Source of the DNA: Streptomyces sp. NBC_01439
Lineage (GTDB): Bacteria > Actinomycetota > Actinomycetes > Streptomycetales > Streptomycetaceae
DNA: 64,000 nt
Reading direction: 5' to 3'
Assembly (NCBI RefSeq): GCF_036227605.1
Contig: NZ_CP109487.1
Coordinates: forward strand, 6,447,501-6,511,500
Shown one piece after another: positions 1 to 8,784 of this stretch. The position numbers and the translations under genes were made by a program. Under the pieces are notes generated by a model. The model was not told where the DNA came from, did no database searches, and worked only from the letters and a program-made list of their open reading frames with translations. Every line of letters starts with the position of its first letter. The first letter of the stretch is position 1.

Positions 1-30
1 CGATCAAGGTATCCGGAGGGGCGGCGCGGG

Positions 31-612
31 TCAGACCTGGGTCCCGGGCCCCCTCAGCAGGGTCAGGAAGGCGCGGAAGGCGGCGGGCATGTCCACCGAT
101 TCGGGGGCGAGCAGCCACTGGTACTGGAGGCCGTCCATGACCGCCGTCAGCAGCGGTGCCGCCTGCTCCGGAGTGAGGCCCGAGGGCAGGCGGTCGCCGA
201 ACTCGGCGCGCAGCACCGCCGCCATCTCCGCGCGGACCTGGGCGTAGCGCTCGGTGAAGAACTCCCGGGCCGGATGCCCGTCGGTGACGCTCTCGCCCAG
301 CAGCGCCGAGAAGGTCTGCACGATGCCCGGGCGCATGGCGTTGTACTCGACCAACGAGTCCAGCAGGTCCAGGCGCCAGGTGTCGGCGGCGGAGCGCGAA
401 CCGCCGCCCGTGTCCCAGCGGTCGCGTTCCTCCAGCACCGCGACCAGCAGCGCCTCCTTGGTCGGGAAGTAGTGCAGCAGCCCCTGCTGGGTCAGGCCCA
501 CGCGTTCGGCGACGGTGGCCAGGGACGCGCCCCGGTAGCCGCGCTCCGCGATCACCTCGACGGCCGCGCGGACGATCTCCCCTCGACGCTCCTCGCTCCT
601 CGCCCTGACCAT
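31..612 (-). CDS. TetR/AcrR family transcriptional regulator
   Basis: The 193-residue product has the TetR layout: an N-terminal helix-turn-helix at about residues 10-55 (GYRGASLATVAERVGLTQQG, then LLHYFPTKEALL) and a helical C-terminal ligand domain with little recognisable sequence. The YFPTKEALL stretch is the usual end of the HTH in BetI-like members. It is transcribed away from the GH3 beta-glucosidase at 774, with a 161-bp divergent intergenic region between them, so it may repress that gene and itself; this is inference from position. The ligand cannot be told from the sequence. Confidence 0.9.
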   Translation of the reverse strand: MVRARSEERRGEIVRAAVEVIAERGYRGASLATVAERVGLTQQGLLHYFPTKEALLVAVLEERDRWDTGGGSRSAADTWRLDLLDSLVEYNAMRPGIVQTFSALLGESVTDGHPAREFFTERYAQVRAEMAAVLRAEFGDRLPSGLTPEQAAPLLTAVMDGLQYQWLLAPESVDMPAAFRAFLTLLRGPGTQV

Positions 613-773
613 CGACCCGGCACCCCTTCCCGTTCGCTCGCTGCGCCCTGCCCACAGGACCGTACGGCATCCTCAATATCACGAACAGATTACGAACCCT
701 ACCGTTCAACAGGCAACAGGTCCACGATGGGGGCCCCGCACCGAGCAACCGCACTCAACGAGGAGGCACGGCC

Positions 774-3284
774 GTGACCGATGCCGATCAGGTCCGCGAT
801 CAGGTCCGCGATCAAATACGCGATCAAGTCCGTGGTCAGATGCGTGACGAAGCCGTCGAGGCGGCGCTGGGCAAACTGGACCTCGACACCAAGGCCCGGC
901 TCCTGGCCGGCCAGGACATGTGGTCCCTGCCCGCCGTCCCCGCGATCGGGCTGGAGTCCCTGGTCTTCTCCGACGGGCCCATCGGGGTCCGCGGCGTGCG
1001 CTGGACCGCTGACGACCCGTCCATCGCCCTGCCGTCCCCGACCGCGCTCGCCGCCGCCTGGGACCCGGAGCTCGCCCGCCGCGCCGGCCGGCTCCTCGCC
1101 CAGGAGGCCCGCCGCAAGGGCGTGCACGTCCTCCTCGCCCCCACCGTCAACCTGCACCGGTCCCCGCTCGGCGGCCGGCACTTCGAGTGCTACTCCGAGG
1201 ACCCGCACCTCACCGGCGCCGTCGGCGCCGGCTACGTGAACGGCGTCCAGGACGGTGGCGTCGGCACCACCGTCAAGCACTTCGTCGGCAACGACGCCGA
1301 GACCGACCGGTTCACCGTCGACAGCGTCATCGCGCCGCGCCCGTTGCGCGAGCTGTACCTGGCGCCCTTCGAGGCCATCGTCGCCCATGCCCACCCCTGG
1401 GGCATCATGACCGCCTACAACCAGGTCAACGGCACGACCATGACCGAGCACCAGCACCTCGTCAACGAGGTCCTGCGCGCCGAATGGGGCTTCGACGGCT
1501 GCAACGTCTCCGACTGGATGGCCGCACGCTCCACCACCGGCGACATCCTCGGCGGCATGGACGTGGCCATGCCCGGCCCCACCACCGTCTACGGTCCCGC
1601 CCTCACCGAAGCCGTCCGCGCCGGTGAGGTTCCCGAGGCCGTCGTGGACGAGGCCGTGCGCAACGTCCTGCGCCTCGCCGCCCGCGTCGGCGTCCTGGAG
1701 GGCGCCCCCGCCGCGGTCGAGAGCGCCCCGGCCCCGATCGACGGCCAGGCGCTGGCCCGCGAGCTCGCCGCCCGCGGCTTCGTCCTGGTCCGCAACGAGG
1801 GGGCGTTGCCGCTCGACGGGGCCGCCGGCCGCACCGTCGCCCTCTCCGGCGCCGCCGCCCGCGACGCCCGGGTCCTGGGCGGGGGCAGCGCCACCGTCTT
1901 CCCCGAGCGGATCGTCTCCCCGCTCGATGGCCTCACCGCGGCCCTCCCCGAGGGCGCCCTCACCTACACCGTCGGCGCCGACCCCTCCGACGAGCTCACC
2001 CCCGCAGGTCAGGGCTTCGACCTCCACGCCGTCTGCCGCGATGCCGCGGGGACCGTTATCGGCGAGGGCGCCCTGCCCTCCGGCCAGGTCCAGTGGATCG
2101 GTGACGACCTGCCCGCGGGGGCCACGTACGAGACCATGGCGAGCATCGAGGTCCGCGGCACCTTCGTGCCGCGCGAGAGCGGCGAGCACGCCTTCGGCAC
2201 CCGCGGACTCGGCGCCTTCGCCTTGGCCGTCGGCGGCGAGCGGCTGTGGAGCGGCATCCAGGAGATGGGCAACGAGGCCGACCCCTTCGAGGCCTTCTTC
2301 GGCGCCCCCAGCGAGCGCGCCCGCGTCACCCTCACCGAGGGCGAGCCCGTCGAGGTGTCACTGACCTTCCAGGTCCCCGACATGTCCGCGCTGCCGCTCA
2401 GGGCGATCATGTTCTCGCTGCTCCACCTCGGCCCGCGGCGCGACGCCGACGAGCTGATCGCCGAGGCCGTGGCCGCCGCGCGCGGGGCCGACACCGCCGT
2501 CGTGGTCGTCGCCACCACCGAGCGCGTGGAGTCCGAGGGCTTCGACCGGCAGGACCTCACCCTCCCCGGCCGCCAGGACGACCTGGTGCGCGCCGTCGCC
2601 GCCGTCAATCCGAACACGGTGGTCGTCGTCAACGCGGGCTCCCCGGTGGAGCTCCCGTGGCGGGGCGACGCGGCCGCCGTCCTGCTGACCTGGTTCCCCG
2701 GGCAGGAGGGCGGGGCCGCGCTGGCCGACGTACTGCTCGGCGACGCGGAGCCGGGCGGGCGGCTGCCCACCACCTGGCCCGCGCGGTTCGCGGACGCGCC
2801 CGTCACCGAGGTCGTCCCGACCGAGGGGCGCCTGGAGTACCGCGAGGGGCTCTTCATCGGCTACCGGGCCTACGAGAAGCACGCCGTGACCCCGGCCTAC
2901 CCCTTCGGGCACGGACTCGGCTACACCGACTGGACCTACGACTCCCTGGAAGTCACCGCCGACACGGTCCGGGTCCGCCTCACCAACACCGGTGCCCGCC
3001 CCGGCCGCGAGGTCGTCCAGGTCTACCTCGCCCCCGTCGCCACTGCGTCCGACGGCGCGCGGAGCACGACGGCGGAACGCCCGGCGAGCTGGCTGGCGGC
3101 CTTCGCGGGCGTCGCGGCGGGCCCCGGCGAGAGCGTCGAGGCCGAGATCCCGCTGCCCGCCCGGGCCTTCGAGATCTGGGACGAGGAAGCCCGGGGCTGG
3201 CGGCGGATCGGCGGGACCTACGAGGTCCGTGCGAGCCACGCGCACGGTGACACCCGGCTGACCGCGACGCTCGACCTCGCGTGA
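774..3284 (+). CDS. Glycoside hydrolase family 3 beta-glucosidase with PA14 insert
   Basis: An 836-residue GH3 enzyme that should release glucose (or another sugar) from beta-glycosides. The N-terminal barrel carries KHFVGND near residue 169 and the catalytic aspartate in NVSDW (about D247). A PA14-like carbohydrate-binding insert lies roughly at 400-550 inside the second alpha/beta domain, and a fibronectin-III-like domain closes the protein. No signal peptide is visible, so it is probably cytoplasmic and acts on imported oligosaccharides. The GTG start is preceded by GAGGAGG. Residues 6-25 are a DQVR-type repeat not usual for the family. A perfect hairpin at 3320-3353 follows the stop. Confidence 0.93.
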   Translation: MTDADQVRDQVRDQIRDQVRGQMRDEAVEAALGKLDLDTKARLLAGQDMWSLPAVPAIGLESLVFSDGPIGVRGVRWTADDPSIALPSPTALAAAWDPELARRAGRLLAQEARRKGVHVLLAPTVNLHRSPLGGRHFECYSEDPHLTGAVGAGYVNGVQDGGVGTTVKHFVGNDAETDRFTVDSVIAPRPLRELYLAPFEAIVAHAHPWGIMTAYNQVNGTTMTEHQHLVNEVLRAEWGFDGCNVSDWMAARSTTGDILGGMDVAMPGPTTVYGPALTEAVRAGEVPEAVVDEAVRNVLRLAARVGVLEGAPAAVESAPAPIDGQALARELAARGFVLVRNEGALPLDGAAGRTVALSGAAARDARVLGGGSATVFPERIVSPLDGLTAALPEGALTYTVGADPSDELTPAGQGFDLHAVCRDAAGTVIGEGALPSGQVQWIGDDLPAGATYETMASIEVRGTFVPRESGEHAFGTRGLGAFALAVGGERLWSGIQEMGNEADPFEAFFGAPSERARVTLTEGEPVEVSLTFQVPDMSALPLRAIMFSLLHLGPRRDADELIAEAVAAARGADTAVVVVATTERVESEGFDRQDLTLPGRQDDLVRAVAAVNPNTVVVVNAGSPVELPWRGDAAAVLLTWFPGQEGGAALADVLLGDAEPGGRLPTTWPARFADAPVTEVVPTEGRLEYREGLFIGYRAYEKHAVTPAYPFGHGLGYTDWTYDSLEVTADTVRVRLTNTGARPGREVVQVYLAPVATASDGARSTTAERPASWLAAFAGVAAGPGESVEAEIPLPARAFEIWDEEARGWRRIGGTYEVRASHAHGDTRLTATLDLA
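786..845 (+). repeat. Five 12-bp tandem repeats at the 5' end of the GH3 gene
   Basis: Five consecutive 12-bp units of the type GATCAGGTCCGC (the first two identical, the others diverged) encode a repeated D-Q-V-R tetrapeptide just after the start codon. The unit length is a multiple of three, so copy number could change without breaking the frame. Confidence 0.85.
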
Positions 3285-3319
3285 CACAACGTATGGCCGG
3301 AAATCACCCCTGAGAACCG

Positions 3320-3353
3320 GTCCGGGGGCGGGCCCTGACCCCCGCCCCCGGAC
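3320..3353. terminator. Bidirectional terminator hairpin
   Basis: A perfect 13-bp stem (3320-3332 with 3341-3353, arm GTCCGGGGGCGGG) with an 8-nt loop lies between the convergent GH3 gene and the SGNH lipoprotein gene. There is no clear T run, as is common in high-GC actinobacteria. Confidence 0.75.
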
Positions 3354-3369
3354 CCCTCGTACCAGGCCG

Positions 3370-4269
3370 TCAACGCGGCGGTTCGGCCGCCGTCACCTGG
3401 CGGTGCGCCAGTTCCGCCAGCCGCGCCTGCCCGTCCTTGCCCGGGTGGAACCAGTCCCAGCGGCTCAACTGATCCGCCGCGAAAGGGTACTGGAACACGG
3501 CGCCGCCGTCGTAGCGGCACAGCGCGTCCTTCGCGCAGACCTCGCGCAGCACCTCGTTGTACTCCACCACCCGCGCCCGCACCTGCTCGCGCCGGGCCGT
3601 CGCCCCCGAGGCCGCCGACAGCGGATCGGCGAGCATGGACTGACAGATCCCCAGCTTCCAGATCTGCCGGACCATCGGGAGGTCCTTGCCCTGCTCCCAC
3701 AGCCGCTGCAGGTCCGGCACGCTGGAGACGTACACCTGGGAGGCGGGGGACGCGGTCCGCAGGTCCGCGAGGGCCTTCTCGAACCCGGAACGGAACTCCG
3801 CCACCGGGGTCATCGACGAAGCCGTCGACCGGCAGGCGTCGTTCGAGCCCACCATCACCGTGACCAGGTCGGGCTTGTGCGCGGCGGCGCCGGCCAGCTG
3901 ACCCGGCAGGTCCGCCATGCGCGAGCCGGTCACCGCGTAGTTCCAGCTGCGCTCGGGCGCCGCGGCGTCCCCGAGCAGCCGGGCGGCCAGCGAGCGGACC
4001 GCGGGGTCGTTCCCCGTGGCCCAGGAGACCTCCGGACAGTCGGCCAGAACCGAACAGGCGTCGAAACCACGCGTGATGGAGTCGCCCACGGCCGCGATCG
4101 AGGCGGGTGCCGTGTTCCAGCGCGGTGCGGCCTGCGCCCCGCGCTCGCCACCCTGCTCGCCCGACCCGCCCGAGCTGCACCCGGTGGCCGCCCCGGCCAG
4201 CAGGAGGACCGCTGCGCCCGCACCCGCGAGGGTCCGGCGCGCGCGGCGGCGCGGAGCGGTGGTGCGCAT
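3370..4269 (-). CDS. SGNH/GDSL hydrolase, secreted lipoprotein
   Basis: Starting at the ATG at 4269 (GGAGG 9 nt upstream) gives 299 residues that begin with an Arg-rich signal peptide and a lipobox ending in GAATGC, so it should be a membrane-anchored lipoprotein. All SGNH blocks are visible: GDSITRGFD (nucleophile Ser), the Gly in the downstream NY-AVTGSR region, VGSND (Asn), and DWFHPG (Asp-His). The family includes secreted esterases and lipases; the substrate is unknown. A longer frame reaching 4362 would add 31 residues ahead of the signal peptide and is rejected. Confidence 0.9.
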   Translation of the reverse strand: MRTTAPRRRARRTLAGAGAAVLLLAGAATGCSSGGSGEQGGERGAQAAPRWNTAPASIAAVGDSITRGFDACSVLADCPEVSWATGNDPAVRSLAARLLGDAAAPERSWNYAVTGSRMADLPGQLAGAAAHKPDLVTVMVGSNDACRSTASSMTPVAEFRSGFEKALADLRTASPASQVYVSSVPDLQRLWEQGKDLPMVRQIWKLGICQSMLADPLSAASGATARREQVRARVVEYNEVLREVCAKDALCRYDGGAVFQYPFAADQLSRWDWFHPGKDGQARLAELAHRQVTAAEPPR

Positions 4270-4517
4270 GGGAAGGGGCCTCCTTGTCGTCCCCACGTCG
4301 TTCGGGGGGTCCTGCTGAGTGAAAGCTCTTTGTTTGAGGGTCTTGGAGCGACCGTACGTCACACCATGACCCCTGGCGCACGGTAGCTTTTTCCCGTGGC
4401 GTTTCGGCCGCAGGTCTCGTAGCGCAATGTCAAAAAATTTCCGTTACATTACATCACGTCACATACTGTCCGTTTTCTGGAGTTTATTCCCGACCTCGTC
4501 CCATACTGGAGGTCCCG

Positions 4518-5012
4518 GTGACGACACGTGGAGTTCTGTACGTGCATTCCGCGCCGCGCGCGCTCTGCCCGCACGTGGAATGGGCTGTTGCGGGCGTGCT
4601 CGGGGTGCGGGTGAACCTCGACTGGATCAGACAGCCCGCTTCCCCGGGCACCTGGAGAGCCGAGTTCTCCTGGCAGGCCGAAGCGGGCACCGCCTCGAAA
4701 CTCGCCTCCGCGCTGCGCGGCTGGCACCTGCTGCGCTTCGAAGTGACTGCGGAACCGTGCTCGAACGCCGAGGGCGAGCGCTACAGCTCCACCCCGGAGC
4801 TCGGCATCTTCCACGCCGTCACCGGCATCCACGGTGACATCCTGATCCCCGAAGACCGGCTACGCGCCGCCCTCGCCCGCTCCGCGCACGGCGAGACCGA
4901 CCTGGAGGCGGAGATCGCCAAGCTGCTCGGCAAGCCGTGGGACGACGAACTGGAGCCCTTCCGCTACGCGGGCGAGGGCGCCCCGGTCCGCTGGCTCCAC
5001 CAGGTGGTCTGA
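4518..5012 (+). CDS. DUF3145 domain-containing protein
   Basis: A 164-residue protein of the actinobacterial DUF3145 family, recognised by the N-terminal TTRGVLYVHSAPRALCPHVE and the central GIFHAVTGIHGDI. The function of the family is unknown. The GTG start has GGAGG 5 nt upstream. The 248-bp upstream region contains an unusually AT-rich tract around 4425-4475, which may hold the promoter. The gene is convergent with fabF, and a strong hairpin separates the two. Confidence 0.9.
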   Translation: MTTRGVLYVHSAPRALCPHVEWAVAGVLGVRVNLDWIRQPASPGTWRAEFSWQAEAGTASKLASALRGWHLLRFEVTAEPCSNAEGERYSSTPELGIFHAVTGIHGDILIPEDRLRAALARSAHGETDLEAEIAKLLGKPWDDELEPFRYAGEGAPVRWLHQVV

Positions 5013-5039
5013 GCCCGCGACAGGCACACGGAGGCACGC

Positions 5040-5074
5040 GAAAGGCCCACCCGGATGCACCGGGTGGGCCTTTC
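5040..5074. terminator. Bidirectional terminator between DUF3145 and fabF
   Basis: A perfect 15-bp stem (5040-5054 with 5060-5074, arm GAAAGGCCCACCCGG) with a 5-nt loop. It ends both the plus-strand DUF3145 gene and the minus-strand fas operon. Confidence 0.85.
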
Positions 5075-5090
5075 GCACAGCTCGGACGTA

Positions 5091-6368
5091 CTAAACCGTA
5101 CGGAACGCCAGGGTCACGTTGTGGCCGCCGAAGCCGAAGGAGTTGTTGATCGCGGAGATCGGGCCGTCGGCCGGCAGCTTGCGCGGCTCGCCGACGACGA
5201 TGTCCGCGTCGATCTCCTCGTCGAGGTCGTCGATGTTGATCGTCGGCGGGGCCAGCCGGTGGTACAGCGCCAGCACGGTCGCGACGGTCTCGATACCGCC
5301 CGCGCCACCCAGCAGGTGCCCGGTCATCGACTTGGTCGCGGAGATCGCGATGTGGTCGAGGTCGTCGCCCAGCACCTTGCGCAGGGCCTTCAGCTCGGCC
5401 GTGTCACCCTGCGGGGTCGACGTGGCGTGCGCGTTCAGGTGGACCAGCTCGGCCGGGTCCAGGCCCGTGTTGTCGAGCAGGTTCTGCACCGCGGCCGCGA
5501 CACCGCGGCCGGTCGGCTCCGGCTGCGCGATGTGGTGGCTGTCCGCGGACAGACCCTGGCCCAGCACCTCGCAGTAGACCCGGGCGCCGCGCGCGGCGGC
5601 GTGCTCGGCGGACTCCAGGACGATGACGCCCGCGCCCTCGCCCAGTACGAAGCCGTCACGGGCCTTGTCGTACGGACGGGAGGCCTGCTCGGGGTTCTCG
5701 TTGTTCTTGGACATCGCCATCATGTTGGCGAACGCGGCGATCGGCAGCGGGTGGATCGCCGCTTCGGTGCCGCCCGCGACGACCACGTCGGCGCGGCCGG
5801 AACGGATCATCTCGACGGCGTAGCCGATGGCCTCGGCGCCGGACGCGCAGGCGCTGACGGGAGTGTGCACGCCCGCCTGGGCGTTGACTTCCAGGCCGAC
5901 GTTGGCCGAGGGGCCGTTCGGCATGAGCATGGGGACGGTGTGCGGGGAGACCCGGCGCACGCCCTTGTCCTTCAGGACGTCGTACTGGTCGAGCAGGGTG
6001 GTGACACCGCCGATGCCGGAGGCGATCACGGTGCCCAGGCGCTCGGGCGCGACGGAGGCGCCCTCTTCGGTCTCTTCGCCTGCCGGGGTGGTGTAACCGG
6101 CGTCGGCCCACGCCTCGCGGGCCGCGATGATGGCGAACTGCGCCGAGCGGTCCAACTTGCGGGCCAGCGGTCGGGGCAGGACCTCGTTCGGGTCGACGGC
6201 GGCCCGAGCGGCGATGCGTACCGGGAGTTCGGCGAAGCGCTCGCCCTCCAGGGGCTTGACGCCGGAACGGCCGGCAAGCAGACCTTCCCAGGTCGAAGCG
6301 CTGTCGCCACCCAGCGGAGTGGTTGCGCCGATACCGGTGACGACCACGGTGCGATTGGTCGGGCTCAC
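5091..6368 (-). CDS. fabF: 3-oxoacyl-ACP synthase II
   Basis: A 425-residue condensing enzyme that elongates acyl-ACP with malonyl-ACP. The catalytic triad is visible: Cys in VSACASGAEA, His in LNAHATSTPQGD and His in TKSMTGHLLGGAGG. The GTG at 6368 (product starting with SPTNRTVVVTGIG) is chosen because GGAGAA lies 9 nt upstream; a longer frame to 6434 has no such site. It is the last gene of the fasR-fabD-fabH-acpP-fabF cluster, 79 bp after acpP. Confidence 0.97.
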   Translation of the reverse strand: MSPTNRTVVVTGIGATTPLGGDSASTWEGLLAGRSGVKPLEGERFAELPVRIAARAAVDPNEVLPRPLARKLDRSAQFAIIAAREAWADAGYTTPAGEETEEGASVAPERLGTVIASGIGGVTTLLDQYDVLKDKGVRRVSPHTVPMLMPNGPSANVGLEVNAQAGVHTPVSACASGAEAIGYAVEMIRSGRADVVVAGGTEAAIHPLPIAAFANMMAMSKNNENPEQASRPYDKARDGFVLGEGAGVIVLESAEHAAARGARVYCEVLGQGLSADSHHIAQPEPTGRGVAAAVQNLLDNTGLDPAELVHLNAHATSTPQGDTAELKALRKVLGDDLDHIAISATKSMTGHLLGGAGGIETVATVLALYHRLAPPTINIDDLDEEIDADIVVGEPRKLPADGPISAINNSFGFGGHNVTLAFRTV

Positions 6369-6447
6369 AGGAATTCTTTCTCCACGTCTCAGGGGGTGCT
6401 GAATTGTCACGGCGCCACCGCCAGGTGGCGACAAACGCTCGTCAGGC

Positions 6448-6696
6448 TCAGGCCTGGTGCTTCAGGATGTAGTCAGCGGCGTCGCCGACCGTCTTGAGGT
6501 TCTTGACGTCCTCGTCCGGGATCTTGACGTCGAAGCGCTCTTCGGCGGCGACGACGACCTCGACCATGGAGAGCGAGTCGACGTCCAGGTCGTCGGTGAA
6601 GGACTTCTCGATCGCGACGTCCTCGGTGGGGATACCGGCGATCTCGTTGACGATCTCCGCGAGACCCTCGACGATCTCTTCCTGCGTGGCGGCCAT
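6448..6696 (-). CDS. acpP: Acyl carrier protein of fatty acid synthesis
   Basis: An 82-residue acidic ACP with the phosphopantetheine attachment serine in DDLDVDSLSMVEV (about Ser41). It carries the growing acyl chain between FabD, FabH and FabF. GGAGCG is placed just ahead of the ATG. It lies between fabH and fabF, as in other Streptomyces, and there is no polyketide-type cluster around it, so it is the housekeeping ACP. Confidence 0.97.
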   Translation of the reverse strand: MAATQEEIVEGLAEIVNEIAGIPTEDVAIEKSFTDDLDVDSLSMVEVVVAAEERFDVKIPDEDVKNLKTVGDAADYILKHQA

Positions 6697-6753
6697 GGGG
6701 CGCTCCTTCTCTAGCTAACTGAGGTGAAACAGGGCGGGATGTGGATCCCGGCC

Positions 6754-7758
6754 CTAGGGGAGGGTAACGACCGTCGCGGCGTAGACGAGTCCCGCCCCGA
6801 AGCCGATGACGAGCGCGGTGTCGCCGCTCTTCGCCGCTCCGGTCGCCAGGAGCCGCTCCATAGCGAGCGGAATCGAGGCGGCCGACGTGTTGCCGGTGGT
6901 CTCCACGTCACGGGCGACCGTGACGTGCTCCGGCAGCTTCAGAGTCTTCACCATCGAATCGATGATCCGCATGTTCGCCTGGTGCGGAATGAAGACGTCC
7001 AGGTCTTCCGCGGTGATCCCGGCCGCGTCGAGCGCCTGCTGGGCCACCTTGGCCATCTCGAAGACGGCCCAGCGGAAGACCGCCTGACCCTCCTGGGTGA
7101 TGGCCGGAAACTTCTCGCCGCCGTCCTTGCCGAGGTACTCGTCCCACGGCACGGTCTGCTTGATCGTCTCGGACTTGTCGCCCTCCGAACCCCACACCGT
7201 GGGGCCGATGGCCGGCTCGTCCGAGGGACCGACGACCACGGCGCCGGCGCCGTCACCGAACAGGAAGGCCGTCGCGCGGTCCTCCAGGTCGGTCAGGTCC
7301 GAAAGTCGTTCCACGCCGATGACCAGGACGTACTCCGCGGAACCTTCCACCACCAGGCCCTTGGCCAGGGTCAGGCCGTAGCCGAACCCGGCACAGCCGG
7401 CGGAGATGTCGAAGGCGGCGGGCTTGCCCGCGCCGATCCGGTGCGCGATCTCGGTCGCGACGGCCGGGGTCTGCTTGAAGTGCGAGACCGTCGAGACGAT
7501 CACCGCGCCGATCTGCTCCGGAGCGACACCGGCATCGGCCAGTGCCTTCCCCGAGGCCTCCACCGACATCGCGGAGACGGTCTCCTGGGGCGAGGCCCAG
7601 TGCCGGGTCGCGATGCCGGAGCGGGAGCGGATCCACTCGTCGGACGAGTCGATGGTCTCGAGGATGACCTCGTTGGGCACCACACGGGTCGGGCGGTAGC
7701 CGCCGACACCGAGGATGCGGGCGTAGGGGGAGCCCTTGGCCGGCTTGATCTTGGACAT
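6754..7758 (-). CDS. fabH: 3-oxoacyl-ACP synthase III
   Basis: A 334-residue KAS III that starts fatty-acid chains by condensing an acyl-CoA primer with malonyl-ACP. The catalytic Cys is in ISAGCAGFGYGL, the His in FIPHQANMRI and the Asn in GNTSAAS. In streptomycetes the FabH uses branched primers; that is family knowledge, not seen here. It follows fabD with a gap of 19 bp. Confidence 0.96.
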   Translation of the reverse strand: MSKIKPAKGSPYARILGVGGYRPTRVVPNEVILETIDSSDEWIRSRSGIATRHWASPQETVSAMSVEASGKALADAGVAPEQIGAVIVSTVSHFKQTPAVATEIAHRIGAGKPAAFDISAGCAGFGYGLTLAKGLVVEGSAEYVLVIGVERLSDLTDLEDRATAFLFGDGAGAVVVGPSDEPAIGPTVWGSEGDKSETIKQTVPWDEYLGKDGGEKFPAITQEGQAVFRWAVFEMAKVAQQALDAAGITAEDLDVFIPHQANMRIIDSMVKTLKLPEHVTVARDVETTGNTSAASIPLAMERLLATGAAKSGDTALVIGFGAGLVYAATVVTLP

Positions 7759-7777
7759 GCTGTGTGGGCTCCTTCTC

Positions 7778-8695
7778 TCAGACCGTCAGTTCGGCGATGA
7801 GCGCCGCGGCCTTGTCGAGATCGTCCGGGGTCTTCAGCGCCACGCTCGGTACGCCCTTCAGCGCGCGCTTGGCCAGACCCGTCAGGGTGCCACCGGGGCT
7901 GAGCTCGATGATCCCCGTGACGCCCAGCTCGGCGAACGTCTCCATGCACAGGTCCCAGCGGACCGGGTTGGCGACCTGACCGACCAGGCGGGCGACGACA
8001 TCGGCACCCGAGGCGACGACGAGGCCGTCCTTGTTCGAGACGTACTTCAGCGCCGGGTCCGCCGGGGCGAGGGCCTCGGCGGCCTTCTCCAGCGTGGCGA
8101 CCGCGGGGGCCATGTGGTGCGTGTGGAACGCGCCCGCGACCTTGAGGGCGACGACCTTCATGGAGCCTTCGGGCTTGTCGGCCTCCAGAGCGGCGATCTG
8201 CTCCATCGTGCCGGCGGCCACGATCTGACCCGCGCCGTTGATGTTGGCGGGCGTCAGGCCCAGCTTCTCCAGGTGTGCGACGACCACGTCACGGTCACCG
8301 CCGAGGACCGCGGCCATGCCGGTCTCGGTGACGGCGGCGGCCTCGGCCATCCCCAGACCGCGGGTCCGGACGAACGACAGCGCGTCGGCCTCGGACAGCA
8401 CGCCGGCGTAGGCGGCGGCGGTGATCTCACCGACGCTGTGGCCTGCGACGGCGCCGAAGGCGGCCGGGGAACCGAGCGCGGACGCGGACAGCAGGCCCGC
8501 GGCGACCAGCAGGGGCTGGGCCACGGCCGTGTCGCGGATCGCGTCGGCGTCTGCGTCCGTGCCGTAGTGGGCAAGGTCCAGCTCGATGGCGTCCGACCAC
8601 GCGGCGACACGGTCAGCGGCACCGGGGAGTTCGAGCCAGGGAGTCAAGAAGCCGGGCGTCTGAGCGCCTTGGCCGGGAGCGACGAGTACGAGCAC
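7778..8695 (-). CDS. fabD: Malonyl-CoA:ACP transacylase
   Basis: A 305-residue acyltransferase that loads malonate onto ACP. The N-terminus has VAPGQGAQTPGF, and the nucleophile Ser lies in AGHSVGEITAAAY. The GTG at 8695 is preferred because AAGAGAG lies 7 nt upstream and streptomycete FabD proteins start with LVLVAPGQGAQ; a GTG two codons earlier (8701) is also possible. It is the first enzyme gene after fasR, 89 bp downstream. Confidence 0.96.
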   Translation of the reverse strand: MLVLVAPGQGAQTPGFLTPWLELPGAADRVAAWSDAIELDLAHYGTDADADAIRDTAVAQPLLVAAGLLSASALGSPAAFGAVAGHSVGEITAAAYAGVLSEADALSFVRTRGLGMAEAAAVTETGMAAVLGGDRDVVVAHLEKLGLTPANINGAGQIVAAGTMEQIAALEADKPEGSMKVVALKVAGAFHTHHMAPAVATLEKAAEALAPADPALKYVSNKDGLVVASGADVVARLVGQVANPVRWDLCMETFAELGVTGIIELSPGGTLTGLAKRALKGVPSVALKTPDDLDKAAALIAELTV

Positions 8696-8784
8696 CCTCA
8701 CACTCTCTCTTGCGGATGGTTCCTGCCGCCGGTGGGGACAGGGACCAAGAACGGTCGGGGTAATTGTCGATGTCCAACAAAAGT

